NCBI GenBank assembly: GCA_026168455.1
Contig: CM047431.1
Location: 40,455,986 to 40,519,985 of the forward strand
Reading direction: 5' to 3'
DNA length: 64,000 nt
Source of the DNA: Theocolax elegans
Lineage: Eukaryota; Arthropoda; Insecta; Hymenoptera; Cerocephalidae
How positions within the stretch are numbered: position 1 is the first letter of the stretch; each line of letters begins with the position of its first letter. Made by a program: the position numbers and the translations under genes. Below are positions 19,699 through 32,144 of the stretch, in pieces. The notes under the pieces were generated by a model, which had not been told where the DNA came from, did no database searches, and saw nothing but the letters and a program-made list of their open reading frames with translations.

Positions 19699-21150
19699 AT
19701 GGCAGCAGTGTTAACACTTTTAGAGCAAAAACTAGCCGAAGCTCACCGCGACAATTTATTAAAGCTAACATCCGATTCGGATGAAGAAAACCATGATAAC
19801 AAGTCAACGAACCCCTCCATTTTTAAATCCTCCTTAGAAGTATACAGACTAAAAAATATTCAAAATTTTCAATTATCAATTAATCAACATAATTCTAATC
19901 AAACCACTCAATCCAACATACAAATCAATTCAATTTCACATGATTCCAGCATACAAAAACCACCTCAAGATATTGCACTTTTTTTCGATATATATACACA
20001 GGCTAATGCCCCCGGTTTTAAGTTACTCCCAGTGTCGAATCACACGGAGAAAATAGGTCAGAGTACATTACGGATGTATGATTCACAGATAAATAATGTC
20101 AGCCTTCTCGAGCCTCAAGGCCAAACATACACTCGATACCCTTATTCACCAAACAATCCGCTAACGCTCTTTCAATCTTTAAATTTTATTCCAACTTTCG
20201 ACGGTAACCCCGATAATTTAGCAATTTTTGCTTCCGCTATTCGTAATACTATGAATTTACATGGCCCGGGAAGCCAACCCTTTATTATTCAAGCCTTAGC
20301 TACAAAACTAGTCGGAAAGGCTGCAGAAGCGTACGCACCTCGATTAGCTCAGTATGTGTCGGACAATGAGCTTTTACAAGATTTAAATTGTCATTACAAT
20401 AACTTTGATACCGCTGACGACGAAATGTTCAATTTGAGAAATATTAGACAAAAAGGGAATGAAACTGTGGGTGATTACGGAGTTAGAGTTAAAAAAATTA
20501 TGAATAGGTTGAGTATTGTTTACAATACGGATTCCTTATTAGATACTCCAAGTAAATAATAAGAAAAGGAAGCGTTGCAGTATTTTATGTTCGGTTTAAA
20601 GCATTCGTTAGATAATCATGTTCGTTGTGACACCCTCTAAATTTGAGGCAGGCAATACAAATAGCCAATCAATTTGAAAGCAAGCTAGCAACCAGAGTTT
20701 ATTTACAACGAAATTCATAGCGCGATTTATATATTTCTCAGGGATTAATATGCTAGTATTACAACAAGCAAGGTCATAGTGCAAATAACTGTTTCAGCAT
20801 GAAAAATAATGCAGGCGCACAAAAATTACAACCAAATAATTATAATAACAATTATAAATAAAAAAATACGCACTTTTACGCAAGAAATGGTAAAAATGAG
20901 GGAGACTACAGTAATTATAGGAGCGATCGAAATTATAAGAACTTTGGCAATTATAATGAGCAGAATTTTAATAGAAACAACTATAGTGCAAGCCGAAATA
21001 GTAACTCAAATCGGTATTACAATCACAATCGTGACAACCAGAAGGAAATTCCTTGCGATTACACGGGCAATGGAAGGGAGAACAACGGTAATCGGTACTC
21101 AATGCATCGAAAATTTGACAGTGTCGCATCAACTGTTAATGAGAATTTAA
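19699..21150 (+). pseudogene. gag: gag, element B (broken)
   Basis: The frame 19699-20559 (286 codons) is over 90 percent identical to the element C gag. It stops early because about twenty bases present in C around 33015-33038 are missing here. Downstream sequence keeps the decayed knuckle region (LICQYC-like, with substitutions) and the Asn-rich tail up to about 21150 in other frames. Confidence 0.9.
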
Positions 21151-21229
21151 ACGCGTAATCTGCTCGCCACAGTCCTCAGGTGCCGAGCATAAATTAAAAA
21201 TAGCGGAAACAGGAGGGAACAAATTAGAA

Positions 21230-21660
21230 AAAGAAGTCGTTTCGCAAAAAGTAGAAATCCTCCTATTGTACAATTAATAAGTGAAGATGTTTGTGGAGGT
21301 AAAGCAAAGTTCTACGCAGATACAGGAGCGGACATTTCAGTAATCAAGAGAAATCGCATTGGTAAAAACGTAAACATTGACTGCAACAATACTATTGAAA
21401 TAAAAGGAATCACTAAAGGAGAAAGACGTATACTTGGCAAAGTAAAAATTATAATACAAGTATTCCCATGCGACATGCACATTGTCCCAGAGAATTTTCC
21501 GATAAACACGGAGGGTTTACTTGGTTGGGACTTTATTAATGCACATAAAGGGCAAATCAGTGCCGAAGACAATTGTTTGCGTTTAGGCAACACAATTATC
21601 CCCTTTTACAAGAAAGAATGTTTTACAATTCCAGCCGAATGCGACGATTGATTTACGCAA
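21230..21660 (+). pseudogene. pro: Retropepsin-like protease, element B (fragment)
   Basis: Contains FYADTGADISVIK (canonical D-T-G) near 21310-21345 and EGLLGWDFI near 21510-21535. Just after 21650 it passes directly into RT sequence, so the protease C-terminus and RT N-terminus are lost by deletion. Confidence 0.85.
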
Positions 21661-22880
21661 AAGTATCGAACCATCCGATTCGCCATATTGTTCACCTATG
21701 TGGATTATACCAAAGCACCCGGATGCTCAGGGAAATAAGAGATGAAGACTTGTCACTGATTTTCGGAAAGTAAACGAAATAACTGTTGGATCATATTACC
21801 CATTACCCTTTACTGCAGATATTTTAGATAATTTAGCATCAAGCCAATACATAACAGCAATTGATTTAAAACAGGGATTTTATCAGATTAAAATAGATGA
21901 AAAAGACGCACCAAAGACAGCTGTTTCTGCTCCAACAGGAACCTTCCAATATAAAAGAATGCCAATGGGATTAAAAGATTCTACAATCACCTTTACTAGA
22001 GCCATGTCTTTAGCCCTGGCAGGGTTACAAGGAAAAGAGTTAGAAATTTACTTGGATGACATTATAATATTTGCTCGAAACTTACAAGAGCATGGTATAA
22101 GATTTAGGAGTTTATCAAAGAAATTAGAAGAAGCTAACCTAACTATTGAACCGAAGAAATGTCAATTCTTAAAAAAAAGAAGCTAAAATATTGGGACACA
22201 TTGTAGGTAATGGTCAAATTAAAACCGACACAAAAAAATAGAAGCAGAAAAAAAATACCCGGTTCCCACAAGTGCGAAAAAAGTAAAACAGTTCTCAGGG
22301 TTTACAAGTTATTACAGAAGATTTATAAAAGGATATGCAAAAATAGCAAATCCCTTAAATAAGCTGTTATGTAAGAACCAAGAATTCAAATGGAATGAAG
22401 AAGAACAGAATGCATTCGAAAGATTAAGAGAAGAGTTGTGCAAAGAACCGGTATTGACGGCACCTAATCTAAGTGAGCCGTTTATAGTTACAACAGACGC
22501 ATCTGATTACGCCATAGGTGCAGTACTCAGTCAAGGCCCGCTAGGAAAAGATAAACCATGCGCTTACGCATGACGCTGTTTAAAAGGAAGCGAATTATTA
22601 TATACAATCTATGACAAAGAATTGCTGGCCGTAGTCTTCGCTAAAGAACAAGTTACACCGTATTTATATGGTAAGAAATTTACAGTAGTTACAGATCACG
22701 AGCCCCTCTAACACTTTCATACAAGTAACAAAACGGATTTACGATTCAACAGACTTAAAGCAGCTTTAAGAGGCTATACTTTTGACATAATTTATAGACC
22801 AGGTAACAAAAACTCTAACGCAGATGCTCTTTCCCGCAACCCAGTACTTGATAAAAATGAAGAAAACCCTGAAAAACCTC
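21661..22880 (+). pseudogene. pol: Reverse transcriptase and RNase H, element B (broken)
   Basis: RT motifs are visible: IDLKQGFYQI (near 21860), MGLKDSTITF and catalytic YLDDII (21959-22186), then KKCQFLKK. RNase H motifs follow: TTDASDYAIGAVLSQ, YDKELLAVVFAKEQ, TDHEPL and ADALSRNP. Lesions include frameshifts near 21770 and 22185, a TGA at about 22571 and a TAA at about 22710. It is the plus-strand partner of the RNase H trace at the left edge of the window. Confidence 0.92.
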
Positions 22881-22882
22881 GT

Positions 22883-23854
22883 GTGGAACCATACCCATTA
22901 TCAGAAAAATGTGTAGATTTGAAACAACTAGAATTCGAAAAACAGTCACCTCCAGCACGTTTATTAGTAACCAGAGCCGTAAGCAAGCGCCGTATACAAA
23001 GTAATAGAAAGAAAATAAAAAAAAAAGGAAGTGATTCTAACTCCGACGCTCCAAAAGATCAGAGTAAAATAAAAGTATTCAAAAAGAAAGTGAAAATAAA
23101 ATCAGCTATTTCCTGTTCTGACAGCGACGAAGAGGTCATACGGAACACGCAAATTGTATATTTCAAGAACGAATTCCTGGCGGTTACGAATACCGAAAAT
23201 AATTTTTATTTATGTCAAGCCATTAGAAATATTTATAAAAATTGTGGGAATGTAATTATAAAATGGCTTTCATTTAGCGAGAAAGAACAATTATATTATA
23301 TAGATTATGAAGACTCTGTACCGTTTGAGAGCATTTTAACGAATGTGAAATTAATAAAAGTCGGCAGTAAGTACATGCTTAGTAACGAGGAAAAATTACG
23401 CATAGAACAAATTCTAGAATTATCCATAAACAGCCAATCTAAAGAGAAATCTCGAAATCAAATAATGCCTTGGCACCCCTCTCAACCTACATCACTCTCA
23501 CACGAAAAAAATAAGATAATAAATGAAACTCAAAATAACGAAAAAGCATTACATCAAGGTAAAAGCGAAAAATTACCATTAAAACCTAAAGCCACCAACA
23601 CACCATTAAAAGGACAAAGGAATCTGCTGCGAAAGCACGCTAAAACACCAATTCGACTACAGTCAACGCAACGACCTAAAATAATTTTCGATGTAACTGA
23701 AAGAGGCACGCAAACCGAATTTGAAACCATTGACGCAGATACATCAACGAAATGCACTATCTCAAATGGAATAATGCAAAATATAATTGATAATGACCAC
23801 ATGAGACTTAAAGTTGATATTAAGAAAAAAAATCTACTCTCAAAGATGCACTAG
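22883..23854 (+). CDS. Pol linker ORF with beta-rich module and TQT motif (element B)
   Basis: An open frame of 323 codons continuing from RNase H. Residues about 20-60 are basic (KQSPPARLLVTRAV ... RKKIKKKG). Residues about 89-185 are the beta-rich module shared with A (YFKNEFLAVTN ... ESILTNVKLIKVGSKYML ... EEKLRIEQIL). Residues 274-278 are RGTQT. The frame ends at TAG after an A8 run (23824-23831), where a frameshift separates it from the following EINIWE block. Identical on the inverted copy at 2470-3234 and beyond. The module resembles a small Tudor/SH3-like barrel, but that is a guess from its pattern. Confidence 0.8.
   Translation: MEPYPLSEKCVDLKQLEFEKQSPPARLLVTRAVSKRRIQSNRKKIKKKGSDSNSDAPKDQSKIKVFKKKVKIKSAISCSDSDEEVIRNTQIVYFKNEFLAVTNTENNFYLCQAIRNIYKNCGNVIIKWLSFSEKEQLYYIDYEDSVPFESILTNVKLIKVGSKYMLSNEEKLRIEQILELSINSQSKEKSRNQIMPWHPSQPTSLSHEKNKIINETQNNEKALHQGKSEKLPLKPKATNTPLKGQRNLLRKHAKTPIRLQSTQRPKIIFDVTERGTQTEFETIDADTSTKCTISNGIMQNIIDNDHMRLKVDIKKKNLLSKMH
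23702..23716 (+). other. Candidate LC8-binding motif RGTQT (element B)
   Basis: Arg-Gly-Thr-Gln-Thr within RPKIIFDVTERGTQTEFE, the same context as in element A. See the motif at 11821-11835. Confidence 0.5.
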
Positions 23855-24456
23855 AAATAAACATTTGGGAAACGGATCATTTTACACATTTTACACCCTT
23901 TATAAGAAAAGAAGATTTTAATTTCACTCGCACTTCTTTCGCGAATGAGAACTTCGACGAGAACGGAGAAGCAACTGAACGGTTCGAATCGAACCTAAAT
24001 GAAGCAGCGACCGAAGAAATTCAAGTCAATAGAGATAACAATGAGACGGGTGATGCGCATTCAGATCATACAAGTCAAGTTATTCGCACGTCCTCGAGAT
24101 TATCTCCTAGCTCTGACCTTGTAAGAAATGCGAGGCCACCACGCGAGAAACCTCCATGGCACATATCGGAAAACGAAGAGGCACCCCTCTTTACTAACGT
24201 TAAAACTCTCAATTTGCATCCTTTTTAATACCGAGAAAATTTGCTTTGTTTACTTACTACTAATGTTTCCTTTAACACAGAAATACTAGATGCATTAGTT
24301 GAAAGACAATTCCTCAATCCTACGAGTTTTAAAGAAAAAGAATTTAGTATTGCTGAGATTAAGTTAACACCGGCGTTCGATGTGCAAATTATACAAGTAT
24401 TCGTCAAAAATAATATTAACGACAAAGCACTGAAGAAAGATATAAAAAATGTGTAA
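23855..24456 (+). pseudogene. pol: Linker remnant after OTU deletion, and pre-integrase segment (element B)
   Basis: After the frameshift the sequence passes from EINIWE straight to HFTHFTPFI (about 23870-23905). In A and D these flank the OTU-like domain, so some 190 codons including both catalytic candidates are missing. The following part keeps the conserved ARPPREKPPWHISENEE block (near 24130-24185), then a TAA at about 24227, and a pre-integrase segment 24241-24456. All of this is shared with the inverted copy. Confidence 0.85.
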
Positions 24457-24570
24457 AAATACTTAAAAACTCTGTAATATCAAATCAAATAAAAAGCTTT
24501 GGAATTATAAGAGATTCAAGGCTCCAATATAAACATAATATTTCATCTTAATAATTTACCAGTTCCGAAG

Positions 24571-25627
24571 GTGGAAGAGAGGTACAGAATAATTAAAGAA
24601 TATCATGAATCAACACTTGGAGCACATAGGGGAATAAATAAAACATACAAAAAAATCGCAGGTGATTATTATTGGAGGAACATGAGACCGGAAGTATACC
24701 AATTCGTTTTAGGATGTGAAGGATGTCAAGTCAAGAAATTAGTTCGTGTTAAAACAAGATTGCCATTATTAATAAGCGACACCCCGGCTCGTGCATTTGA
24801 CAAAATTTCCTTAGATTTTTACGGTCCGTTAAAACCTACCGATAATGGAAATCGTTGCGTACTAACAGCACAATGTTGGCTCCCAAATTTATTGTATTAA
24901 CCCCAGTAAAATTCGCGAACGCGCAAGAGGTAGCGAAAACTATTGTAGATAAAATAATCGCATATTTTGGAGCCCCACCTGTTGTATTATCACAGATCAA
25001 GCTACGCACTTTCAAAATCGATTACTACAGCAGTTTGCCAAAATTTTTAGAATAGACAAATACACATCCACAGCTTATCACCCCCAATCTCAGGGCGGAA
25101 TTGAGAGAATGCACCAAACGTTAACAGAATACTTTTAACAATATGTAGACAATATGAATGAATGGGACAAATGGTTGTCAGTATGTCAACATGCATGTAA
25201 CTGCACAGAACATGAAGCTACGAAATTTACTCCACATGAACTAGTTTTTGGGGAATAAGCCCGTACACCATCTAGTTTTCCACCGAAAGATAGTATACAA
25301 AATTATGGTGATTATTTATCAGAGTTAACTTCATCCCTAATTCAAAATCAAACTCTCGCTGCCATGAACCTAGTTCAAGCAAAATATAGATCTAAATACT
25401 ACTATGATAAAAAACTAAATGTGAAACATTTTAGAGAAGGAGAGATGGTTTATTGGTTAAAAGAACCCCAAATAGGTAAATTCCAAAAACAGTACGAAGG
25501 CCCATACGAGATAGTAGAAATAAATTATAAAAATTACAACGTTAAATTGCAAAATGACAGCAGTACTAAAATCACCCATATTAATAAAATTAAGCGAGCT
25601 ACAACTGTAAAAGATCCTCCACCTTGA
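24571..25627 (+). pseudogene. pol: Integrase, element B (broken)
   Basis: The zinc-binding part (24571-24900) shows HESTLGAHRGINKTY and CEGC, the H-H-C-C arrangement. The core follows in 24855-25055 and beyond, with STAYHPQSQGGIERMH near 25070. The C-terminal domain 25364-25627 contains a GPYEIV GPY/F-like motif. Lesions include a frameshift at about 24895, loss of bases near 25000, a TAA at about 25135 and another at about 25257. The inverted copy has the same lesions. Confidence 0.9.
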
Positions 25628-25986
25628 AAAACTTCTTATAATCATACAAAAAAAAACAATAATTGTCACGTAAACAGAAAGCTAATTTTAACGAACGAGC
25701 GGAAAAGCATAGAAATGAGGAAAACATTCATTATATATAACCCATTCTCTATCTCATTCTCCTTTTTTTTTGGGCCTTGGACGCCCTTACAAATATACAC
25801 ATTTTTTTTAAGTATAATAATTAAACTACCTTTTCTCTCATATTGAAATTGTACCATTTCACACACATATACAAGAAATTTTTAGTAACATGCTAGGATA
25901 ACTATATAGATCAAATTATTTGTTTTATCTATTATGTAAACTGGTCAGATTTCTAATTAAATAAAATGGATGAGTAATAAAAAAAA
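25628..25986 (+). other. Pol-env spacer, element B
   Basis: About 360 bp without a gene. It contains GGCCTTGGACG at 25773-25783, an exact match to the 11 bases just before the 3' LTR (31261-31271). A similar motif (GGCCCCGGACG) is in the equivalent spacer of element D at 59570-59580. Confidence 0.7.
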
Positions 25987-28028
25987 ATGAAAAATGCTTT
26001 ACGATTATTCGCAAGTATACAAATACATAAAACTACGATTATTCTCTTGCAGAATAATATGGATTCTACATCATCTACCATCCTTTTCATCTTCATTATC
26101 ATCCATATAAGTCATTCAGCGATAACAGGATATGAATGTGGTCGGAACTACGAAAAATCCACTTCAATCTCTACGTTAGAGATTGGAAATTGCAATTTTG
26201 ACAACTCTCATCCGAACGTATCGACAAACTTAATACAATTGCTGCAAATTTCGGACAAACAAAAAATACAGACTTCAGCATGTAAGATCACTATATTCAG
26301 AAAAATCGCTAATTGCGGTATGTTCTCACATACATCTACAGTAAATGGTGGAGATTTAATTTTTAACAAAGCATTTAGTAGACCACTATGCTTTGATCTC
26401 TTAAAATACGGACAATTTAAATATGGTGATCAAATTCTAGATAATATAAATAAACATCAAATCAATAGAAGAACAGTAAACATAGTAGGTAAGGTGAACG
26501 ACAAAGAAGAATGCCAAGGCAGTCCATATAAATTTGAAAATCGTGACTATTCGAACATAACAGTTATAGACACCTTAGAAATTCGGATTAGCGAGAAAAT
26601 GGCTTCAGTACGCAAAGTTTTAGACAAAATCACTATAGACAACGGAATATCTTGCACATATTCAACGGGATCATGTGTAGATGAAGATTACACATATTAT
26701 TTCTGGGATTTTATTCCGCGAACGCCCTGCCGACATGATGAATTCGTAGTATTATTCGAAGGTCAAGGCACGAAAGTGAACAATGGCAAAGGGATATTGT
26801 ATTTCGGAAATTCCTCAAACAACGTCCAATTCGGACTAGAACTAAGAAATTCACTAGTCTTATGCGGTTTCACTCTGTGGAAAACAGAACACCCAAAGCT
26901 CTACATTTACGCCAAATTAAATAACAACGAATTTGCATCAAAGAGAGCTCTTAATTTTCACGACATACTGCAAGATGCATATTTTAATACAAAAATTTCG
27001 TACTTATCCAGACACGTAAAAATGCAATTTGTGTCCCTTTATCAAGATACACTATTAAACAAATGTCTTATTTAAAAACAAATAATGGCGACAGCGATGG
27101 CTCTCATCCATCATCAACCGGATTTATTTGCTCTCACAATAATGAAAAGCATGGGTTACATGGCACACACAGCAGGAGAAGCTGCTTTCATAATCAAATG
27201 CACGGAATTACAATGCAAAATTCGAAAAACTCAAAATTGCTACGAGGATCTACCAGTGATTTGCAACAATATATCTTTTTTTTTAAACCCAGAACAGGAA
27301 GTTTAATCAAATCAAGTGTTCAGCGGGAATGCAACCATTTGCTTCCCACCTACTTCTACATAGCTAACTTTTGGCACAAATTCCCATCAACCTCGGTCAA
27401 CATTAGAAAACCGCAGGTTATAAGCTCAACAACGAATCCTACTTGGCATTATGAAGAAATCAGAAATCTTATCACCAGTGGATTGTATAGTGTTAATGAT
27501 ATGGACAAAGCGCAAAACCACATTTTGTTCCCTATGGAGCACCAAGCATACACGCATGAAATAGCAAAAAAATTGAGCAATCAGGCTCATTCCGATTCAA
27601 TCGGAAATTATGCCAACCTACTAGACGAAGCATATATAGAAAATAAATCAAAGTCAATCTTCAAATCATTGTTATCAGAGGTAACAACGTTTGGAATTTA
27701 TTGTGCTGCAATTTTCGGCTTTATTACAGTATGGCAATTTTTGAAGGCCACTATCAATTTATTTATCAGAGTTTATACCCTTAAAAACATTTACGGGTTC
27801 AGTCGTCACTTATTAGCGGCCTTCTTTAGCTCGTTAACGCAGTTGTTTACATTAGCTGCAACTCAACAAAGTGAAGAAAATAGTAAAATGAGGAATGAAG
27901 AAAATCTGGGAAACTTATCCCAAGATATGGTAGCAATAACGTCAGAAACGCTACAAACTTCAAATCCCGAAATCCAAAAACCAGTCCATAAACAAAGATC
28001 CATCGCACAATCATCTCATACCACATAA
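25987..28028 (+). pseudogene. env: env-like glycoprotein, element B (one stop, one frameshift)
   Basis: The longest env trace in the window. The frame 25987-27075 has a hydrophobic signal-like segment (residues about 20-45), then YECG, IQLLQ and NCGMFSH, and many spaced Cys. It ends at an in-frame TAA (27073-27075). The same frame continues to 27306 with HQPDLFALTIM and a Cys-rich stretch, then shifts register near 27275-27290 at a T-rich run into 27063-28028. That last part has a transmembrane segment around 27685-27760 (FGIYCAAIFGFITVWQF) and a polar tail. By position it is the env of the element. The Cys motifs suggest kinship with glycoproteins of arthropod negative-strand RNA viruses such as chuviruses; this is inference. 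The lesions should prevent a full-length product. Confidence 0.85.
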
Positions 28029-31000
28029 GTGTTATCTGCAAGCGATAATTAAAAAAAATTAAGATTTGAGTTTTACACCATATATTAAAAAAAAAAGAGA
28101 AAAGAACAAACAAAAAAAAAATCAAGGAAGAATAACATTATAAACCACAATATTTTTTTAGAAATCTAACCAGGTATTGTTTTATTAGAAAACTAACCCG
28201 ACTTGCTCACTGTATACACATCTATTCTATTTACTCTAATTTACGAACGGCGAACAACATATAATTGTTTATTGTAAAGAGAAAAGTTAGTGCTAGATAG
28301 TAGAATTTAATCGAGAAAAGAGGAGAAAAAAGAGAAAGAATAAAAGTAATAATAATAGCAAATTAAATAATAATAATAAATTAATAATAATAAATATAGC
28401 AGTAATAACATTAGTTAGTAATAGCAAAAAAAGAGAAATAATAAAAATAGTAATAATAATTATCAATTAACAATAATAATAATACACAATAAATCAATAA
28501 TAATAGACATTGCAGTAATAACATTAATTAGTAAGAATAAGAAAATAAAGGAGAAAAGAATTGTCCCCATGCTTGTGTAAGCGCCGCGAGCTCGCTGAGC
28601 GCATACTGAATATACGAAATCATGCAAGCATCTCAATACTCGGAAGAAGAGAGCCCCCACGATCGGCATACTACTCCGCGTTAATCAGACAGAGGAACCA
28701 TACGCGCTCCGTGCGCAAACAATGACAGCGCTCGCATTGGCGTAGGTATGAGTCAACGCAGCACGGGTATACGCACCGCATGTATCCCCCGAGAATCTTA
28801 GCTGCCCACGCCACTAATCATTTGAATGTAATACTCGCGCGCTCTTTTTGATTTGCATCTCTGTTTGTATGTGCAGATTAATAGTTTTATAATAACATAT
28901 AATCCCGTACCTTATATTTTATATTAATAACAATATAATACGTATAATTAATATCACATTTTCTTTCATGCAGTACAATGAGTGGCTAAATTAACGAAAA
29001 TAGTTGTCGTAGTATCGAATTTAGAGATTACGGAGAAATAGCAGATTTTTGTTGCTAAATGTACGAACCGTCAGTTGTTAGTTACATTTATTATTATCAC
29101 TGCGGTTGCAATAAAAAAAAAAAAAAAAAAAAAAGAAATTTACTGCTGATTTAGTAAACGATGTGGTTACTAGAGCAAGTATATTCGTTGTTTATCATTA
29201 AAGTTGTAGTTATTTTTTTTACTTTAACAAAAGCTTTTAATTAATATTAGTGTGTAGTTACTTTGATAATAGAAATTATACACAAATTTAGAAAGCATAT
29301 TTAATGCAACACATCAAGATGTAATAAGTGTCAAAAGATCTTTCAAAATAAAAGTTACTGAAAAATAATAATAAGCTTTTTGCCTATGTAGAATTACGTA
29401 TTTTTCGTAACTTTACCTTTTTTTTACATACTGATTCTTCTGACAGGGTGTACATAGATTAATTCAATTTTATAGCATTTTTTTTATATATAAATTCAAA
29501 CTGAGATTCAAAGTAATATTAGGTTAAGATTGACATTCGTTCTCCGGGTTGTCTGCGATTTTTGCAACCTTTTATTTTAATTAAAACTACCACAATTTTT
29601 TGCAAGAATCAGCATTTCATGTTACAGCTTTAGCGAAATGAAACTGTTAAACTTATGACAAAATCATCGATTCATAATTTTGACGTTTTCAGCAATAAGT
29701 GGTTGTAGTAAAAACAATTAATTATGCTACACGAACAGAAAAAAAAGTTTGTTTGAGAATATGTTTTTTTTAGCCATACGTTTACTGCTAACATAATGAT
29801 AAAATTGCGATATAAGAGTATCAAAATAATTGTTACGAATAAGTAGCAAATCAACATTATTTTTCTCCGTGTTCGAATTAAGAAAAAATATTAATGAATA
29901 AAAAAAAATAAAAATAAAAAGTAATTTATAAAATGAAATCTCCTTCTTCAATAAGCACACCACGCAAAAATTAATATACATGCTTTTTGTTACAGTTACA
30001 ATTACAACTTTAATCTGGATGATATTAAATATAAGTAATTTGCATTAAGGTTAGAACAAAATTCATATGGAAAAAAAGAGGAGGAATAATAATTATAACA
30101 AACAGAAAATAAATACGAAGCAAGGTAATTTCATTTAGCAAACCGTTTATGTAAATTTCAAAATAATACATTAGTATGAGATATGATAAATGCATATAGT
30201 GCCGGCGTAAAAGTACATATTACTAGAAAACATGCAGACTTTTAACTGTACTCCTCCAACAGCCCGGATCATCTCTTCGGCCAGAAATAAACGAGACAAA
30301 ACCCAATAATCCTCGGCTTCCTCATACAAAGGAACTTATATTTCTCCCCAATGTCTGTCATTGCACATGCGACGATGATATCGTTCTGTACGAATCATAG
30401 CCCAGTGGTTGAACTAAAAGAAAAATAAAAAAGGATCAGAGTAATAAAAAAAGAAAAAAAGAAAGAAACCTTTTTGCGTCATAACAGAATTTCAAAGGAA
30501 GAAAAGATAAGGATTGAACGCGCACTTACACACACTCGCTGGTAGCGCGGCCACCGTCGAAGGATCATTCGTCGTCGCACCATTTTTTCGCTCAAAAAAA
30601 ATTAGAATTTGGAAAAGGGACGGGTCAAAAATGAATTATTCGAGTAAGGAAATTACACCCTTCACAGGTCAGAAGGCAACTGACGACTCGTGATGTCTCG
30701 AAGGCTTTCAATAAAATCTCATTATGATAAGGACCAATATTTTCACCATGTCTCCAAATACATAGTCGCCTGCATCGATCATCTCAATAACAAAAGACAA
30801 AGGAAGGTACTTGACACCTTATACAGCAGTAATAAAAGTAAGGAGAGTTCAACCAAAATACTACTATTATCATTTCGTAAACACAATCACGCACACTTTT
30901 TAACAAAATTATAACAAATCACACTTAAATTAATTATCTTAGATTAATTATCTTAGACTAATTATAGTTTATTGTTTATTCTTACGTATAGTTAACTAAT

Positions 31001-31271
31001 CACCGCTAAATTTATGAATTAACGCAAATATGTATTATTAAAAACATACAAAAATACGAAATAAATTAAAATAATAATAATAATAATAATAAAAAGAAAA
31101 ACAAACAATTTTGTAAGGAAAGAACATGAGAAAAAGGAGTCTTTAAGCATGTATTATATTAATTCTTTCATTTTATCCTTTTTTTTTAAAAAAAAGAAAT
31201 TTCAAAATTTTCCAATTAGTTCTCATTTTCTTTTTAGACATCGAGGACGATGTCCTTCGCGGCCTTGGACG
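28029..31271 (+). other. Element B 3' region, 3.2 kb without genes
   Basis: AT-rich, with long (AAT)n-like tracts (28340-28520), a poly(A) run (29111-29132), and one GC-richer island (28560-28830) that may be a separate small insertion. No open frame has recognisable features. The last 45 bases (CATCGAGGACGATGTC ... GGCCTTGGACG) match those before the 3' LTR of element A, marking the likely plus-strand priming region. Confidence 0.65.
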
Positions 31272-31552
31272 TGTCACGTACACATATGAGTGTACGCAAC
31301 GCACTAGATGATCCGCATCTATCTTAGATGACGGATAATGTTGACGCATCAACGGGTATATAATCCCGATCCTTGTGAAGGGCAAGGTTCAGTTCAGATC
31401 AGTTCGTCAGTTCAGTTAGTTCCGGTCTTTAGTTCTTTCGTTCATGTATAATTATCAGTTCATAAATAGATCACTATTCATTTGAATCTTGTTACTAAGT
31501 CTCTCACCTTTCCTTACCTAGGAAGAGGGGAATCAGGCAAACCCACGTAACA
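31272..31552 (+). repeat. LTR shared by elements B (3') and C (5')
   Basis: 281 bp, about 99 percent identical to 18824-19104, with TATATAA at 31357-31363. To its left is the end of element B (pre-LTR motif), to its right the primer site and gag of another copy. One LTR therefore serves two internal regions, the signature of LTR-LTR recombination between tandem or neighbouring copies. Confidence 0.93.
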
Positions 31553-32144
31553 GATAGGTGTCAGAAGTGGGATTCCCTTTTGAAAGATCTTAGCAAGAAA
31601 GTAAAATTTTTTTTTTCATTTTTACTTAAGTCAATTTTTGATTCGGGTAAAATCTTGTGTTTTACGCACTATTAAATACTTTCGCAACACACTTCTAAGA
31701 CAGGAAGGAAGGACAGGAAGGAAGGACAGAAAGGATGCCGATTTAAAAAAATAACCAAAGAACGTTAACAATCAATAATTAAACCATCGATTGTCAAAGA
31801 GTAAGTAAGTGCTGATTATTTCTACGTAATACGTTATTATTCACTCTCCCTCCCATTATTGTGTCTTATGGAGAACGGATTAATTATTAATAACTGAATA
31901 AATTAAATAAATAATTTTTAAATAATTAAACTAATGATAAGTTAATTCTAATGATATTGAAAAAGAATTCGACAAAAATTGTGGAACCATACCAAAAACA
32001 TACATACCCAGCTCCTTATCAACTTAATTAGCAGCGCAAACGAACGGAAACGATATTCGAGATCCGCGAGAAGTATTATAGTCTTATAATTATCGTAGAG
32101 TAGAAAAGTTTGTTAAACAAATTCAAAATGAAAATCTTGAACAA

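Larger units (their letters stand above)
18824..31552 (+). mobile_element. LTR retrotransposon B (Ty3/Gypsy with env), degenerate
   Basis: Flanked by two 281-bp LTRs (18824-19104 and 31272-31552) that are about 99 percent identical. Order: primer site, leader, broken gag, protease, broken RT/RNase H, linker with OTU deletion, broken integrase, env with one stop and one frameshift, and a 3.2-kb AT-rich 3' region. The 5' LTR cuts satellite DNA. The right LTR is followed by the leader of element C instead of flanking DNA, so no target duplication can be read for B. Confidence 0.92.

Noticed and set aside
28560..28830. GC-richer island in the element B 3' region as a solo LTR or gene
   Set aside because: No TG...CA boundaries, target duplication or open frame found.
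30690..30914. 74-codon plus-strand frame
   Set aside because: No motif, no counterpart in related elements, and of a length expected by chance in AT-rich DNA.
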